64,000 nt of DNA, taken from assembly GCF_964033635.1 (NCBI RefSeq), contig NZ_OZ035533.1, positions 3,162,001 to 3,226,000 on the forward strand, written 5' to 3'. The notes under the pieces were generated by a model that did not search any database, was not told where the DNA came from, and saw only the letters and a program-made list of their open reading frames with translations. The translations under genes and the position numbers were made by a program. Below are positions 26,921 through 36,563 of the stretch, one piece after another. Numbering within the stretch: position 1 is the first letter of the stretch; every line of letters starts with the position of its first letter. Origin of the DNA: Chitinophaga sp. MM2321. Lineage in GTDB: Bacteria; Bacteroidota; Bacteroidia; Chitinophagales; Chitinophagaceae.

Positions 26921-28108
26921 ATGTCCTTTACTGAAAGACTGACAGCATTACAACAGGCACATGAACGATTGCTTAACCGTCCTAACCGGAAAGAAGAAAC
27001 CGGCAACGGTATTTTCTCTCGCTATGAATACCCGGTACTCACCGCAGAGCATACACCCCTGTGCTGGCGCTACGACCTGGACCCCGCCACCAATCCGTTC
27101 CTGATGGTACGTTTTGGTATCAATGCCGTTTTCAATGCCGGTGCTGTGAAGTTCAATGATAAATATGTACTGGTAGCCAGGGTGGAAGGCTGGGACAGGA
27201 AATCATTTTTTGCCATCGCAGAAAGTGACAACGGTACCAGTGGGTTTGCTTTCCGTCCGTTCCCGCTGCATATCGGCGAAACCACCCAGCCGGATACCAA
27301 TGTGTATGATATGCGGATCACCGCGCATGAAGACGGATGGCTATACGGACTTTTCTGTACCGAACGCCGGGACCCCGCTGCCACAGCGGGTGACCAGACT
27401 GCTGCCATTGCGCAATGTGGTATTGTGCGTACCCGCAACCTGGAGCAGTGGGAACGTCTTCCCGACCTGAAAACTACGGCCGCGCAACAACGAAATGTAG
27501 TATTGCATCCCGAATATGTACAAGGAAAATATATGCTCTACACCAGGCCACAGGATAGTTTTATTGAAGCAGGGAAAGGTGGTGGTATCGGCGTGGGCTT
27601 TTGCAGTAGTATGGAAAATGCCGTAATAGACCAGGAGCAGGTGATTGACAACAAAGTATATCACACCATTGCAGAAGCCAAAAATGGCCAGGGACCTGCG
27701 CCCATCAAAACTCCGCAGGGCTGGCTGCACCTGGCGCATGGCGTTCGCAATACTGCTGCCGGTTTGCGTTATACCCTTTATTTATTCATGACAGACCTGC
27801 AAGATCCAGCCAAAGTGATTTACAAACCAGCCGGTTATTTTATGGCGCCGGAAGGCAGCGAAAGAGTGGGCGACGTATCCAATGTAGTATTCGCCAATGG
27901 CTGGATTGCTGACGACAACGGACAGGTATTTATTTATTATGCTTCCAGTGATACCCGCGTACATGTAGCTACTTCCAGTATTGATCAGCTGGTAGACTAT
28001 TGCATACACACTGCCGCAGACGGTTACCGCTCTGCTGCTTCCGTTGAAACATTATCTAAACTGATCCAAAAAAACCAGGCTTTCTCTTTGTCTGAAACCG
28101 TGAAGTAA
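26921..28108 (+). CDS. GH130 4-O-beta-D-mannosyl-D-glucose phosphorylase
   Basis: 395 residues, no signal peptide, so cytoplasmic. It splits Man-beta-1,4-Glc with phosphate to give mannose 1-phosphate and glucose, the last step of the mannobiose-epimerase route of mannan use. Seen: [26 protein letters not shown] and VYDMRIT, whose Asp130 matches the catalytic proton donor of the Bacteroides fragilis enzyme, plus Arg/Lys-rich loops and the [11 protein letters not shown] ending. The length fits GH130 subfamily 1 rather than the shorter mannooligosaccharide phosphorylases. The stop of GH5 is 6 bases upstream. The partner epimerase is not in this window. Confidence 0.9.
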   Translation: MSFTERLTALQQAHERLLNRPNRKEETGNGIFSRYEYPVLTAEHTPLCWRYDLDPATNPFLMVRFGINAVFNAGAVKFNDKYVLVARVEGWDRKSFFAIAESDNGTSGFAFRPFPLHIGETTQPDTNVYDMRITAHEDGWLYGLFCTERRDPAATAGDQTAAIAQCGIVRTRNLEQWERLPDLKTTAAQQRNVVLHPEYVQGKYMLYTRPQDSFIEAGKGGGIGVGFCSSMENAVIDQEQVIDNKVYHTIAEAKNGQGPAPIKTPQGWLHLAHGVRNTAAGLRYTLYLFMTDLQDPAKVIYKPAGYFMAPEGSERVGDVSNVVFANGWIADDNGQVFIYYASSDTRVHVATSSIDQLVDYCIHTAADGYRSAASVETLSKLIQKNQAFSLSETVK

Positions 28109-28166
28109 CGCGTAGTGCACAAAGCCTTTTCATATCGTTTTTTATTACACCCTCAATAAATATGTT

Positions 28167-28835
28167 ATGAAAACACGCACAATTGCTTCCGCCTGTGCCC
28201 TGCTGATCTTCGTGGGCACCGGTTGTAAAAAAGATGTTGCTTCCAACGGAGAAGCAACCAACACTATTGCACGCGCTGCAGTACCTCAAAGCGCCTTTAG
28301 TCTATGGGGTACCTGCAACGGTGTTCCTTACAACATTTCCGGCTCCAATGGAATCTGCGTACCGGTAGGCAACTGCAGCACGGACATTGATGCTGCGCAG
28401 CAAAACGGCGGACAAACCGCCACCGGGTTACAGTTTTATGGTTGTTTTAAAGGTGGCAGCAATGCCTACAGCAGCGCCAGCGAGCAGGCAGTATTCCTGG
28501 CCGACAATGTATCACAGTGGAATGGCAATGAAATGGGATTTGTAAAAACGCTGAACGATAATGTCCTGAAAGGATATCTCCAGGGAGGCGGGCAATACAA
28601 GTATCAAACCATTTCCGTAAACGACAACGGCTACCACACTTTTAAATGCCAGGCGAAAAGCAGTAACACGCACCAGGTAGATTTCTACGTGGATGGCAAC
28701 TACCAATTTACCCTTACCAACAACAGCGGCAGCTACTACAACAACTGGTTTTATTTTGTAGGTACCAACCACTGGTATGGTGGCTCCAGCCCTACTGGTC
28801 AGCAGATTGAAATGTACAGCATGACGACTTTCTAG
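28167..28835 (+). CDS. lipoprotein of unknown function in the mannan locus
   Basis: 222 residues. Lipoprotein signal with Cys20 (LIFVGTGC) followed by KKD, like the lysine/acid-rich export signal that sends Bacteroidota lipoproteins to the cell surface. Four Cys residues lie between ~50 and 95 and could form disulfides. The rest is rich in Gly, Asn, Tyr and Trp, in alternating beta-like strands (YHTFKCQAK, VDFYVDGNYQF, WFYFVGTNHW), which would suit a jelly-roll carbohydrate-binding fold. No catalytic motif was recognised. It starts 58 bases after GH130 and probably belongs to the same unit. Function unknown; glycan binding is a guess from context. Confidence 0.7.
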   Translation: MKTRTIASACALLIFVGTGCKKDVASNGEATNTIARAAVPQSAFSLWGTCNGVPYNISGSNGICVPVGNCSTDIDAAQQNGGQTATGLQFYGCFKGGSNAYSSASEQAVFLADNVSQWNGNEMGFVKTLNDNVLKGYLQGGGQYKYQTISVNDNGYHTFKCQAKSSNTHQVDFYVDGNYQFTLTNNSGSYYNNWFYFVGTNHWYGGSSPTGQQIEMYSMTTF

Positions 28836-29728
28836 TGCCCCTTCCTTTGTAGAAATCTTGCAGTGAAGCCAATGCTGAGCTGCAAGATTTTTTGTTCCGC
28901 TCCGTTGAACTGTGTTTCTTTTATTGCTCCCGTATTCAAATATAATTTTTCCACACCCCTTCCCGTAGTTCGGTAAGTATATGCGCAGGAAACGTACAAA
29001 GCTCTATAACCCAGTTGCAGGGAAGGTTCCAGCGTATAGCCATTTGCGTTGTGTGCAAAGCTTAATGGGTGGTTAAATTGTGGGATTAAGTTCCAGTTGG
29101 CCGTAGCCAGATATTTTAACTGGTAATAGCGAATACCGGGCTTAACAAAAAGATTTGACGTAATATATTTTTTTAGGGAGATGCCTGTCATGATTCCTTT
29201 CCAGGTAACGGTATAGGTAGAACGAAGATCAGCCGGCGCAAACGCATCTGCCGGCAGGAGATACAACGTTTCCCTGCTAAAGGTGTACCCCGGATAAAAC
29301 GTGAGACTGCTATTCCCGCCCAGCGGAAGCGTGTAGCCTGCACTGACTGCCAGCAGCGTATGATTACCCTTGTTACTGTTAAATGTGCCGTGATAGGCGA
29401 TGTTATGCCTGTTATCTTCCTTATAATCTGTATCAGTGGCTTCTCCTGCGATCGTATAATTTTCAGCAAGCTGGATGCTCACATCGAAGCGTTTCATAAA
29501 ATGCCAACTGGCGGTAATGCCAAGGCCTGCACGCTGTATATTGTTCCAGCGCAATTCGGAGTATACATTGGGGTTAGTGCCTGCGTTGTTGCCGGCAATG
29601 GACCATTGAAAGTTACTGGTACTGAAAGTCGGTGCAACACTCACGGATAAACGATGCTGCGCCTGCACAGGAAGTAAATATCCCCATACAAGCGCAGCAC
29701 TCATCATTCTTTTAAAATTTATTTCCAT
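28832..29728 (-). CDS. outer-membrane beta-barrel protein
   Basis: 298 residues. A signal peptide ends at VQAQ; the rest has repeated amphipathic beta strands with aromatic girdles (RLSVSVAPTF, NHTLLAVSAGYTLPL, SLTFYPGYTF, LFVKPGIRYYQLKY, LQLGYRALYVSCAYTYR) and a C-terminal strand ending in LSIGFTARF. This pattern marks a small barrel of about 12 strands. The start overlaps the GH26 stop by 10 bases, so it is translationally coupled and is the last gene of the SusC-SusD operon. Its stop overlaps that of the convergent lipoprotein gene by 4 bases. A porin or accessory barrel is possible. Confidence 0.75.
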   Translation of the reverse strand: MEINFKRMMSAALVWGYLLPVQAQHRLSVSVAPTFSTSNFQWSIAGNNAGTNPNVYSELRWNNIQRAGLGITASWHFMKRFDVSIQLAENYTIAGEATDTDYKEDNRHNIAYHGTFNSNKGNHTLLAVSAGYTLPLGGNSSLTFYPGYTFSRETLYLLPADAFAPADLRSTYTVTWKGIMTGISLKKYITSNLFVKPGIRYYQLKYLATANWNLIPQFNHPLSFAHNANGYTLEPSLQLGYRALYVSCAYTYRTTGRGVEKLYLNTGAIKETQFNGAEQKILQLSIGFTARFLQRKGH

Positions 29729-30753
29729 CCAGGCATCTTATCCAGTGTAATGATATTATCTGCTGAATATAGATTATTGATTTCTGCGGTTGAATTTTTG
29801 GAGAAGGTCAGTTCAGACCATCCCATAAAAAACACCCAGCGTGACTGATTCCTCAATTCCGCTGCGGTAGGCAACCGCTGGCACTCCCCTATGGCCATAG
29901 GTTTGCCGGCAGCGGCTTTTACCATTGCTTCATATTTAGATTGGGAATAACCGCTTCCGTCATCATAAATGTCCAGTGCTACCATATCAAAATATGCTGC
30001 ACCCGGATTATAGCCGCTTACATCGTTGGCCAGTGAAGGGAAGTCCTGGATATCCCATACCCAGATCAGGTTGGAGAGTCCTTTTGTTTTGGTCATGTAG
30101 TCGCGCATGAGCTGCCATAATTTACGGGTGCCATCAGGACCGGAGCGGCCGCCCCACCAGAATACGCCCTGGTTCATTTCATGGAGCGGGCGCCAAAGCA
30201 CTTCCACGCCTTTATCTTCCAGCTGTTGCAGGTACACGCATACTTCATCCATCATCACTTTCCATTTGCCGTTGAGGACAGTGCCGTCTGTACACAGTTC
30301 TGTCCACTGCTCATTGGTAAGACGGCTTTGTACACCTTTGCCATCATCCCAGCCACAGGGTTGTGTATTGGCCGGGTTGCAGGCATGCCACATCAGGTTG
30401 ATCACGGCGCCTTTGTTCCACTGCCGTACGGCTTCATCTATCATGATCTGCCGGTTGTTGATGTTATCTGCCTGGAACAGGAAGTCACCGCTCCACAAGG
30501 CCGGGTATTTGCCGGTCGTATTTTTTATTTCTTCCGTCCACCGGGCGGGAGTAGCATTGGGTTCCCGGTTATGGATACCGGACAACGTTTTTTTGCCCGA
30601 AATACTATACAGGTAATCCAGTGTTTTGAACCCGGTATTGATGACAGTATCTTTTTTCTCCGGCGGCGTTGTAGTGGTGTTATTACTTTTACTACACGCC
30701 GCCATACTGAGTACAGCGGAAAATAATAAGGTATAAAAACTCATCTGCTTCAT
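29719..30753 (-). CDS. GH26 endo-beta-1,4-mannanase, lipoprotein
   Basis: 344 residues. Lipoprotein signal with Cys20 (LSMAAC), so anchored at the membrane, probably at the cell surface. Seen: the GH26 signature WRPLHEMNQGVFWWGG with acid/base Glu192, the nucleophile Glu290 in AIGECQRLP, and IDEAVRQWNKGAVINLMWH early in the barrel. These features are specific to GH26 and close to known mannanases. It cleaves the mannan backbone outside the cell for SusC/D import. Downstream of the glycan-binding lipoprotein by 12 bases. Confidence 0.94.
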   Translation of the reverse strand: MKQMSFYTLLFSAVLSMAACSKSNNTTTTPPEKKDTVINTGFKTLDYLYSISGKKTLSGIHNREPNATPARWTEEIKNTTGKYPALWSGDFLFQADNINNRQIMIDEAVRQWNKGAVINLMWHACNPANTQPCGWDDGKGVQSRLTNEQWTELCTDGTVLNGKWKVMMDEVCVYLQQLEDKGVEVLWRPLHEMNQGVFWWGGRSGPDGTRKLWQLMRDYMTKTKGLSNLIWVWDIQDFPSLANDVSGYNPGAAYFDMVALDIYDDGSGYSQSKYEAMVKAAAGKPMAIGECQRLPTAAELRNQSRWVFFMGWSELTFSKNSTAEINNLYSADNIITLDKMPGWK

Positions 30754-30765
30754 ATTAATTTTAAA

Positions 30766-31689
30766 TTACGGGTTCTTTTTTACTTCAATCCAGTATCTCC
30801 GGGGATTTTTGACGAACTTGTCATAATCTGAATAAATATTTCCCCAGTCATCTACCCCGCTTAAAGTAAAGTCGAAAGCGTTATCGGTAATTGTTTTTGA
30901 TTGACCATTTCCCAGGTCAATGGTTTTTGCACCGGTAAAAATGGCACTGCTCCTTTTACCTTCGGGGCTGATAAATGTTACGGTATTATTGGCGTAATCC
31001 CTTTCCCAGGTGCTCACTCCTTTGGGGATAGTTCTGTAAAAACCATTTACATCGGTGAGCGGGTTGTTAAAGATAAAATTCGCGTAGGCCCCATCCGCTC
31101 CGGCTTTGTTATCTACCGTACCGGTAGTTTTTCCATCGGGTGTGATACCGGTATATTCAAAGGTAAGTGTGTTATCCAGTTCCTTTTCCGGACCATCGTT
31201 GGCGGGCCATACCCAGGGTTTGTCGGTGAGCTTCATCACAGCGCCTCCGCCATATTCCGGACCCGTACCGCCATATAACGATAACGCCTGTACGGAGTAA
31301 GTGCCCAGCAGGGTTTCGGTAAAGGGAATAATCTCTACAGTCCATTCGCGGGTATCGCCTGCTTCGGAAGTGATGGTATATTTGTATTGGTTGTTGCTTG
31401 CGGTAAAATCCAGTGGCTGATCACTACCGGGGCTTACCCCGGCTTTGTAGGAAGTCTGGATCTCTGCCACCACCTTACTCAGGTCTGTATTGGGTTGTAC
31501 CAGCACCTTCACGGATGCTTTTGCGGCGGCCCTGTCAATAGCAGCCGGACCTACCTGTATGAGTCCACCACCTAGTGTAATAGCCTCTATAGCCCGCTCA
31601 TGGCTTTGTATGCCTTCAAAAGGATCTTTGGTGCATCCGCTGAAAACCAAAGTGGCGGCAACAGCTATAAAAGAAAGTATATATCTCAT
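30766..31689 (-). CDS. surface glycan-binding lipoprotein (SusE-position, DUF5018-like)
   Basis: 307 residues. Lipoprotein signal with Cys19 (VFSGC). Residues ~25-125 resemble an Ig-like/DUF5018 module (IEAITLGGGLIQVGPAAID ... REWTVEIIPF), then a beta-rich C-terminal domain rich in Trp, Tyr and Asn (WVWPANDGPE, YRTIPKGVSTWERDY), good material for glycan binding. It is encoded directly after SusD, where surface glycan-binding proteins normally sit. Expected to hold mannan at the cell surface; non-catalytic. Confidence 0.78.
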   Translation of the reverse strand: MRYILSFIAVAATLVFSGCTKDPFEGIQSHERAIEAITLGGGLIQVGPAAIDRAAAKASVKVLVQPNTDLSKVVAEIQTSYKAGVSPGSDQPLDFTASNNQYKYTITSEAGDTREWTVEIIPFTETLLGTYSVQALSLYGGTGPEYGGGAVMKLTDKPWVWPANDGPEKELDNTLTFEYTGITPDGKTTGTVDNKAGADGAYANFIFNNPLTDVNGFYRTIPKGVSTWERDYANNTVTFISPEGKRSSAIFTGAKTIDLGNGQSKTITDNAFDFTLSGVDDWGNIYSDYDKFVKNPRRYWIEVKKNP

Positions 31690-31701
31690 GTAAAATCTTA
31701 T

Positions 31702-33216
31702 TTATTGCATTAAGGGATTGGTATCTATTTCGCGTTGCGGAATCGGGAAAAAATAAGCACCGCTGGTAATGGTTTTACCATATTGCTGCACCAGCACTTT
31801 TTCTATGCTGTTGGTTCTCCGCAGATCAAACAAACGATCGCCTTCAAAGGCCATTTCCAGGCAGCGTTCTTTGATCACGGCATCGCGGAAAGCCTGCACA
31901 CCCAATGAGGGATTCAGGTCACCGATACCGGCCCTGTTGCGCACCTTATTCACAGCGGCATAACCATCCGTTGTCGGGCCGCTGGCTTCAGCCAGCACCA
32001 GCAGGATATCGGAATACCGGATGATCGGTGAATTGGCGCTGGACGCATCACCGATGCGGGCAGGATCAATAAACTTACGCGAAAAAGGACGGGAGCTGCT
32101 GTTGATGTCCAGCTGATAAGTATTGCCACCATTGGTATACTGCGATACGATGAGCTGCGATTTGCGTTTATCGGCATTGGCAAAGTTGGCATAAAATCCG
32201 GCTTCGGTGCGGAAGTGTCCCCAACCCTGACCTATATTGGTAGGCGCACTGGCGGGGTCCAGGGCATCATACAAAATAGTCATAGGCCGGTCTGCCGGCA
32301 GGAACATATTCGGCAATTTGGAGAAGCTGCCTTCGCGGTCGCCGCTACGATCTACTGCGGCATCAAAGATGTGTTCTGTAACAGCCGCTTTCTTGTAGAT
32401 ATCAATGTTATAAATATCCGGAAGACTGTTTGTAAAATTAAACGTGGTTTGTTCGTTGATCACTTTACCGGCGTACAATTTCGCCTGTGTATACATTTCA
32501 TCTGCATTGGCAACAAATTCATAACCGGGTGCGCCGGATACTTTCGCTGAAGCCAGGTATAGGTATACCTTTGCCAGCAAACCCTGTACAGCAGGCTTGT
32601 TAGCACGACCTTCGCTGATCCGTTCTTTGGTAATAAGTCCTTCCGCTGCTTTCAGGTCGCTGATAACCTGGTCATACACATCACTGATGGAAGACAATGC
32701 TATAGGTATCTGCGAAGCGTTTTCAATGGTGGTAGTCCGCAGTGGTACTTTACCAAACATACGTACCAGGTTGAAGAAATGCAGGGCCCTTAAAAAATGG
32801 GCTTCACCGGTGATCTGATTGCGTTCCGTTTCGTCCATACCGGGAATGCCAGGCACATTGCTGATAACGGCATTTGCACGGGCTACACCGCGGTACATAT
32901 AGGTCCAGATATTATCCAGGTCTGAGTTGGTGGAAGTAGTTCTCCATTCATCCAGTTCCAGGTTACCTACGCCCGCATCGCCTTTCTGAGAAAGGATTTC
33001 AGTAGGCAGTTCTGTAACGATGTAATATCCTCTTGAATAATATCCTACTTCCGGTAATATAGCGTAAGCATAGATAATAGCCGACCGGGCATCATCTGCT
33101 GTTTTATAAAAAGTTTTGGAGTTGATCATACCGTATGGCTGTTCCTCCATTTTAGAACAACCACTGCACAGGGCTATACTGATCAGTGCTGTTAATGTAT
33201 ATTTTCTGAATATCAT
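31702..33216 (-). CDS. SusD/RagB-family glycan-binding lipoprotein
   Basis: 504 residues. Lipoprotein signal (LCSGC, Cys20). Mostly helical TPR-like fold with the family's hallmarks: HFLRALHFFNLVRMFGKVPL, YSDILLVLAEA and the ending region KERCLEMAFEGDRLFDLRR with FPIPQREIDTN. SusD caps the SusC channel and delivers oligosaccharides to it. It is encoded 18 bases after susC and is the first of three lipoproteins in a row. Substrate inferred as beta-mannan from the neighbouring GH26, GH5-like and GH130 enzymes. Confidence 0.95.
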   Translation of the reverse strand: MIFRKYTLTALISIALCSGCSKMEEQPYGMINSKTFYKTADDARSAIIYAYAILPEVGYYSRGYYIVTELPTEILSQKGDAGVGNLELDEWRTTSTNSDLDNIWTYMYRGVARANAVISNVPGIPGMDETERNQITGEAHFLRALHFFNLVRMFGKVPLRTTTIENASQIPIALSSISDVYDQVISDLKAAEGLITKERISEGRANKPAVQGLLAKVYLYLASAKVSGAPGYEFVANADEMYTQAKLYAGKVINEQTTFNFTNSLPDIYNIDIYKKAAVTEHIFDAAVDRSGDREGSFSKLPNMFLPADRPMTILYDALDPASAPTNIGQGWGHFRTEAGFYANFANADKRKSQLIVSQYTNGGNTYQLDINSSSRPFSRKFIDPARIGDASSANSPIIRYSDILLVLAEASGPTTDGYAAVNKVRNRAGIGDLNPSLGVQAFRDAVIKERCLEMAFEGDRLFDLRRTNSIEKVLVQQYGKTITSGAYFFPIPQREIDTNPLMQ

Positions 33217-33234
33217 GACTGTTTTTTTGGCGGA

Positions 33235-36200
33235 TTAAAAAATAACGTTTAAACCGAGAGACACTGCGCGGGGCCGTGGATAAGCACCGTTATTAATACC
33301 GCTTTCCCCCACTTCCGGATCAAAGCCTTTATTGAATCCGGTGAATGTGTACAGGTTGTTGGCCGACAAATAGAGGCGCAGGCTTTTGATATATTTTATT
33401 GTTTCCGGGCTCAGGTTGTAACCAATGGTTACATTCTGAATGCGCAGGAAAGAGCCGTCTGTCATGTAAAAATCAGAAGCACGGTAACCGCGGGTAGCAT
33501 TGGCCCGTGGATATTCGTTACTGGGGTTATCAGGTGTCCAGCGTTGCAGTTGCCGGCTGGGCGTCATTTTCTGAAAATCCCATACATCACCACCCTGTAC
33601 ACCATATAGCTGGAGTGACAAATCAAATTGTTTGTATTTCAGGTTTGTATTAAAACTGTAGAAGAAATCAGGATTTGGATTACCGATGATGGTACGGTCG
33701 TATGAATCGATGATACCATCGGGCTCACCAGCCGGCCCTGAAATATCGAGGTATTTAATTTCGCCGGGTTGTGCATCTACGCCAGTCAGCCCTGTTTTAA
33801 TACCTTCATCCAGTGTTTGTATGATACCATCTGTTTTATAACCATAGAATGCAAACATAGGCTGATCAACAGTATAGGTACTGATCTGTTGTCTTACAGA
33901 TTCATATAAAGTACCTATCATCACCTGGTTACTTTCACCCATCGACAGTACTTTGTTGCGGTTCTTGGTGAAGAGTCCACCTACGCTCCAGTTCAGATCG
34001 CGGGAGTTGATGATATTGGCATTCAGTCCCAGTTCTATCCCGCGGTTTTCAATCTCTCCATCGTTGATCCACTGGCGGTCGTAACCGGCACTTGGCGCAA
34101 TGGTTTTCAGGCGTAGCAGGTTATTGGTGTGTTTGATATAATAATCTGCCGTAAAAGTAAGCCGTTGGTTAAAGAAGCCTATATCCACACCCACGTCGAG
34201 GGATTTGGTGGTTTCCCATTTCAGTGCATTGTTACCCAAGCCAGCTACAATGGTTCTGCCCTGTTCATCATTGGCGCCTGCCAAACCAGGACCAAAACCG
34301 GTTTCAAAAACAGACCCCGTATAGTATTTATTGGAACCATAGCGATCCAGTGTCTGATATGGACTGATACCCTGGTTACCGGTATAACCATAGCTACCAC
34401 GGAATTTCAGTTCAGAAAATAATCCGAGGTTGCGGATAAAATCTTCTTCACCTGCTTTCCAGGCCAATGCACCGGAGGGGAAGAATGCCCATTTATTATC
34501 CGATCCAAACTTGGTGGAACCATCTGCACGTGCAGTGATAGTAAGGAGGTAACGGTCTTTGTAGGCGTAGTTACCACGGCCATACCAGGAGGATAAATTA
34601 AACCGTTGCAGATCGTTTGAGATGAGCATGGTACCTGCAGTAGCGAGGTTTTCATTGGTAAGCACATCGTTCACAAAATTCTGACCGGTCAGGTTACTGA
34701 AGCGGTTTTCAGATTTCTGAAAAGAATAACCGGCTACCAGTGAAGCGCGGTGATCTTTGCCAAAATCTTTGGTGGCTGTGAAATAATTTTCTGTAAGCAG
34801 GTCCGTATAATTTGCATTGGCGATAGCACCGTAGCTGCCTTTATTATCCAGGGCGCGCTGCGTGCTGTTTTTCGGATCATACAGGTCCTGTACACTGTTA
34901 CCGAATTTAGAATTCAGCTGGGTATGAAATTGCAGCCAGGGCAGGATTTTTATATTGAGATAAATATTACCGAGGATATCTGTTGTTTTGGATTTATTCA
35001 GCAGCTGGTTGGCCAATGCCACCGGATTTCCAAAATCGGTGTTGCTGGTCCGGAAGAAGCTGCCGGTAGAATCATATACCGGGAAGATCCGGGAGCGGCC
35101 TACGCCGAGCTGTTGTCCCTGGTTGTTCGTATAGGCCAGTATTACATTGGTACCGGCAGTAATGGCCTTACTTAATTGTTGTTCCAGGTTAAGCCGGGAA
35201 GTATATTTTTTATACCCGTTTTTTATCACCATTCCTTGTTCATCATAATAATTTCCGGAGATCGCATACCTGGTTTTTTCATTACCGCCATCGGCAGTCA
35301 GCGTATAATTTTGCGACAGCGGGTTGCGGTAAACTTCGTTTACCCAATCGGTATTAAACGGCCACTTAGGTTTGTTGGGGTCCAGTCCGCGTAATTCTGC
35401 AATAGAAGGAAAATACACCATTCCGTTGCCTACCGGGCGGGAGATGCCGATATAAGGTACATCGGTGGCGATAGCGCCGCCGGTGATGGCAGCTTCATTC
35501 GCATAGGTAGCATCTTCTACCGGATCGCGCCAGATATCGGGTTTGTTGGCCCGGAAAGAAACGGTTTGCAGGGTACTGAAAGTGATCCTGGCCTGCCCTT
35601 TTTTTCCTTTGCGGGTAGTGATCACAATTACGCCGTTGGCGCCGCGGGAGCCATAAATGGCAGCAGAGGAAGCATCTTTCAACACTTCAATAGATTCAAT
35701 ATCATCCGGGTTGATTTGTTTCAGGTTACCGGCATCTCCCCAGGGATAGCCATCTACTACGAGCAACGGATCTTTGGAGCCGTTGAGAGAGCTGGCACCG
35801 CGGATGCGGATGGTGGCGCCTGCGCCGGGTTGTCCGCCGGAAGTGGTTACCTGTACCCCGGCAATTTTGCCTTGCAGCAACTGATCTACTGAAGAAGCAG
35901 TGGTCCTGTTCAGGTCACTGCCTTTGATAGTAGCCACAGAACCGGTCAGGTCACTTTTCTTCACCGTACCATATCCTATCACCACCACATTATTCAGGTT
36001 ACCCGGAGATGGTTGTAAATTGATAGAGAAGGAAGTCTGGCTACCAAGAGCTATTTCTTTCTTCAACATTCCAAGATAAGTGATAACGAGCGTATGGGCT
36101 TCTGGTGGCGCATTCAGGGTAAACTTACCATTTGCATCACTAATAGTGGCAACTTTTGTATCCTTCAGCGCAACAGAAGCGCCGGCAAGGGGGTTTGCCT

Positions 36201-36306
36201 GATCATCGTACACGCTTCCTGTAATCTTTTTCTGTTGCGCATTGGCAACGAAGGCATGGAGGAATAAAGTAAGGAGCATAATACAGCATGCAATGAAATT
36301 TTTCAT
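33235..36306 (-). CDS. SusC/RagA-family TonB-dependent outer-membrane transporter (mannan locus)
   Basis: 1023 residues. Signal peptide ~1-23 (HAFVANAQ). Residues ~27-105 form a carboxypeptidase-regulatory-like domain (ITGSVYDDQANPLAGASVAL), ~115-225 the plug (SDLTGSVATIKGSDL, DDIESIEVLKDASSAAIYGSRG), then a 22-strand barrel ending in YPRPRAVSLGLNVIF. No STN domain, so it does not signal to a FecR. Energised by TonB/ExbBD, it imports manno-oligosaccharides delivered by SusD. First gene of a five-gene unit to 28832. A TACATTTG -7 box lies 39 bases upstream. Confidence 0.95.
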   Translation of the reverse strand: MKNFIACCIMLLTLFLHAFVANAQQKKITGSVYDDQANPLAGASVALKDTKVATISDANGKFTLNAPPEAHTLVITYLGMLKKEIALGSQTSFSINLQPSPGNLNNVVVIGYGTVKKSDLTGSVATIKGSDLNRTTASSVDQLLQGKIAGVQVTTSGGQPGAGATIRIRGASSLNGSKDPLLVVDGYPWGDAGNLKQINPDDIESIEVLKDASSAAIYGSRGANGVIVITTRKGKKGQARITFSTLQTVSFRANKPDIWRDPVEDATYANEAAITGGAIATDVPYIGISRPVGNGMVYFPSIAELRGLDPNKPKWPFNTDWVNEVYRNPLSQNYTLTADGGNEKTRYAISGNYYDEQGMVIKNGYKKYTSRLNLEQQLSKAITAGTNVILAYTNNQGQQLGVGRSRIFPVYDSTGSFFRTSNTDFGNPVALANQLLNKSKTTDILGNIYLNIKILPWLQFHTQLNSKFGNSVQDLYDPKNSTQRALDNKGSYGAIANANYTDLLTENYFTATKDFGKDHRASLVAGYSFQKSENRFSNLTGQNFVNDVLTNENLATAGTMLISNDLQRFNLSSWYGRGNYAYKDRYLLTITARADGSTKFGSDNKWAFFPSGALAWKAGEEDFIRNLGLFSELKFRGSYGYTGNQGISPYQTLDRYGSNKYYTGSVFETGFGPGLAGANDEQGRTIVAGLGNNALKWETTKSLDVGVDIGFFNQRLTFTADYYIKHTNNLLRLKTIAPSAGYDRQWINDGEIENRGIELGLNANIINSRDLNWSVGGLFTKNRNKVLSMGESNQVMIGTLYESVRQQISTYTVDQPMFAFYGYKTDGIIQTLDEGIKTGLTGVDAQPGEIKYLDISGPAGEPDGIIDSYDRTIIGNPNPDFFYSFNTNLKYKQFDLSLQLYGVQGGDVWDFQKMTPSRQLQRWTPDNPSNEYPRANATRGYRASDFYMTDGSFLRIQNVTIGYNLSPETIKYIKSLRLYLSANNLYTFTGFNKGFDPEVGESGINNGAYPRPRAVSLGLNVIF

Positions 36307-36344
36307 ACAGCATTTTGGTTTTTAAAAACGTAGAATAATATAGA

Positions 36345-36352
36345 CAAATGTA
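36345..36352 (-). promoter_or_regulatory. candidate -7 box of the susC operon
   Basis: TACATTTG on the minus strand, followed by TCTATATT, 39 bases before the ATG at 36306. No TTTG at -33. The octamer and the next bases resemble those before the GH5 gene. Confidence 0.5.
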
Positions 36353-36563
36353 ACTTACAAGGTAAGGCGGTTTTGGTGCTATTTTATTCGTTTATAATGC
36401 TGAGATGATGAGGCGCTATGCGGTATGGGTAAGTGGATTGGGGCTACAAGAAAAGAAGAGGAAAATGTATGAGTGGGAATGATGTTATGATGTTATACAG
36501 ATTATTGCCAGGATGCACAATGGCTGGAGATTCTTTCAGGACGAGACACGCGAAATATCAACA

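Noticed and set aside
30181..30726. Long plus-strand frame opposite the GH26 gene
   Set aside because: Antisense to a gene with both catalytic Glu residues conserved; no signal or motif of its own.
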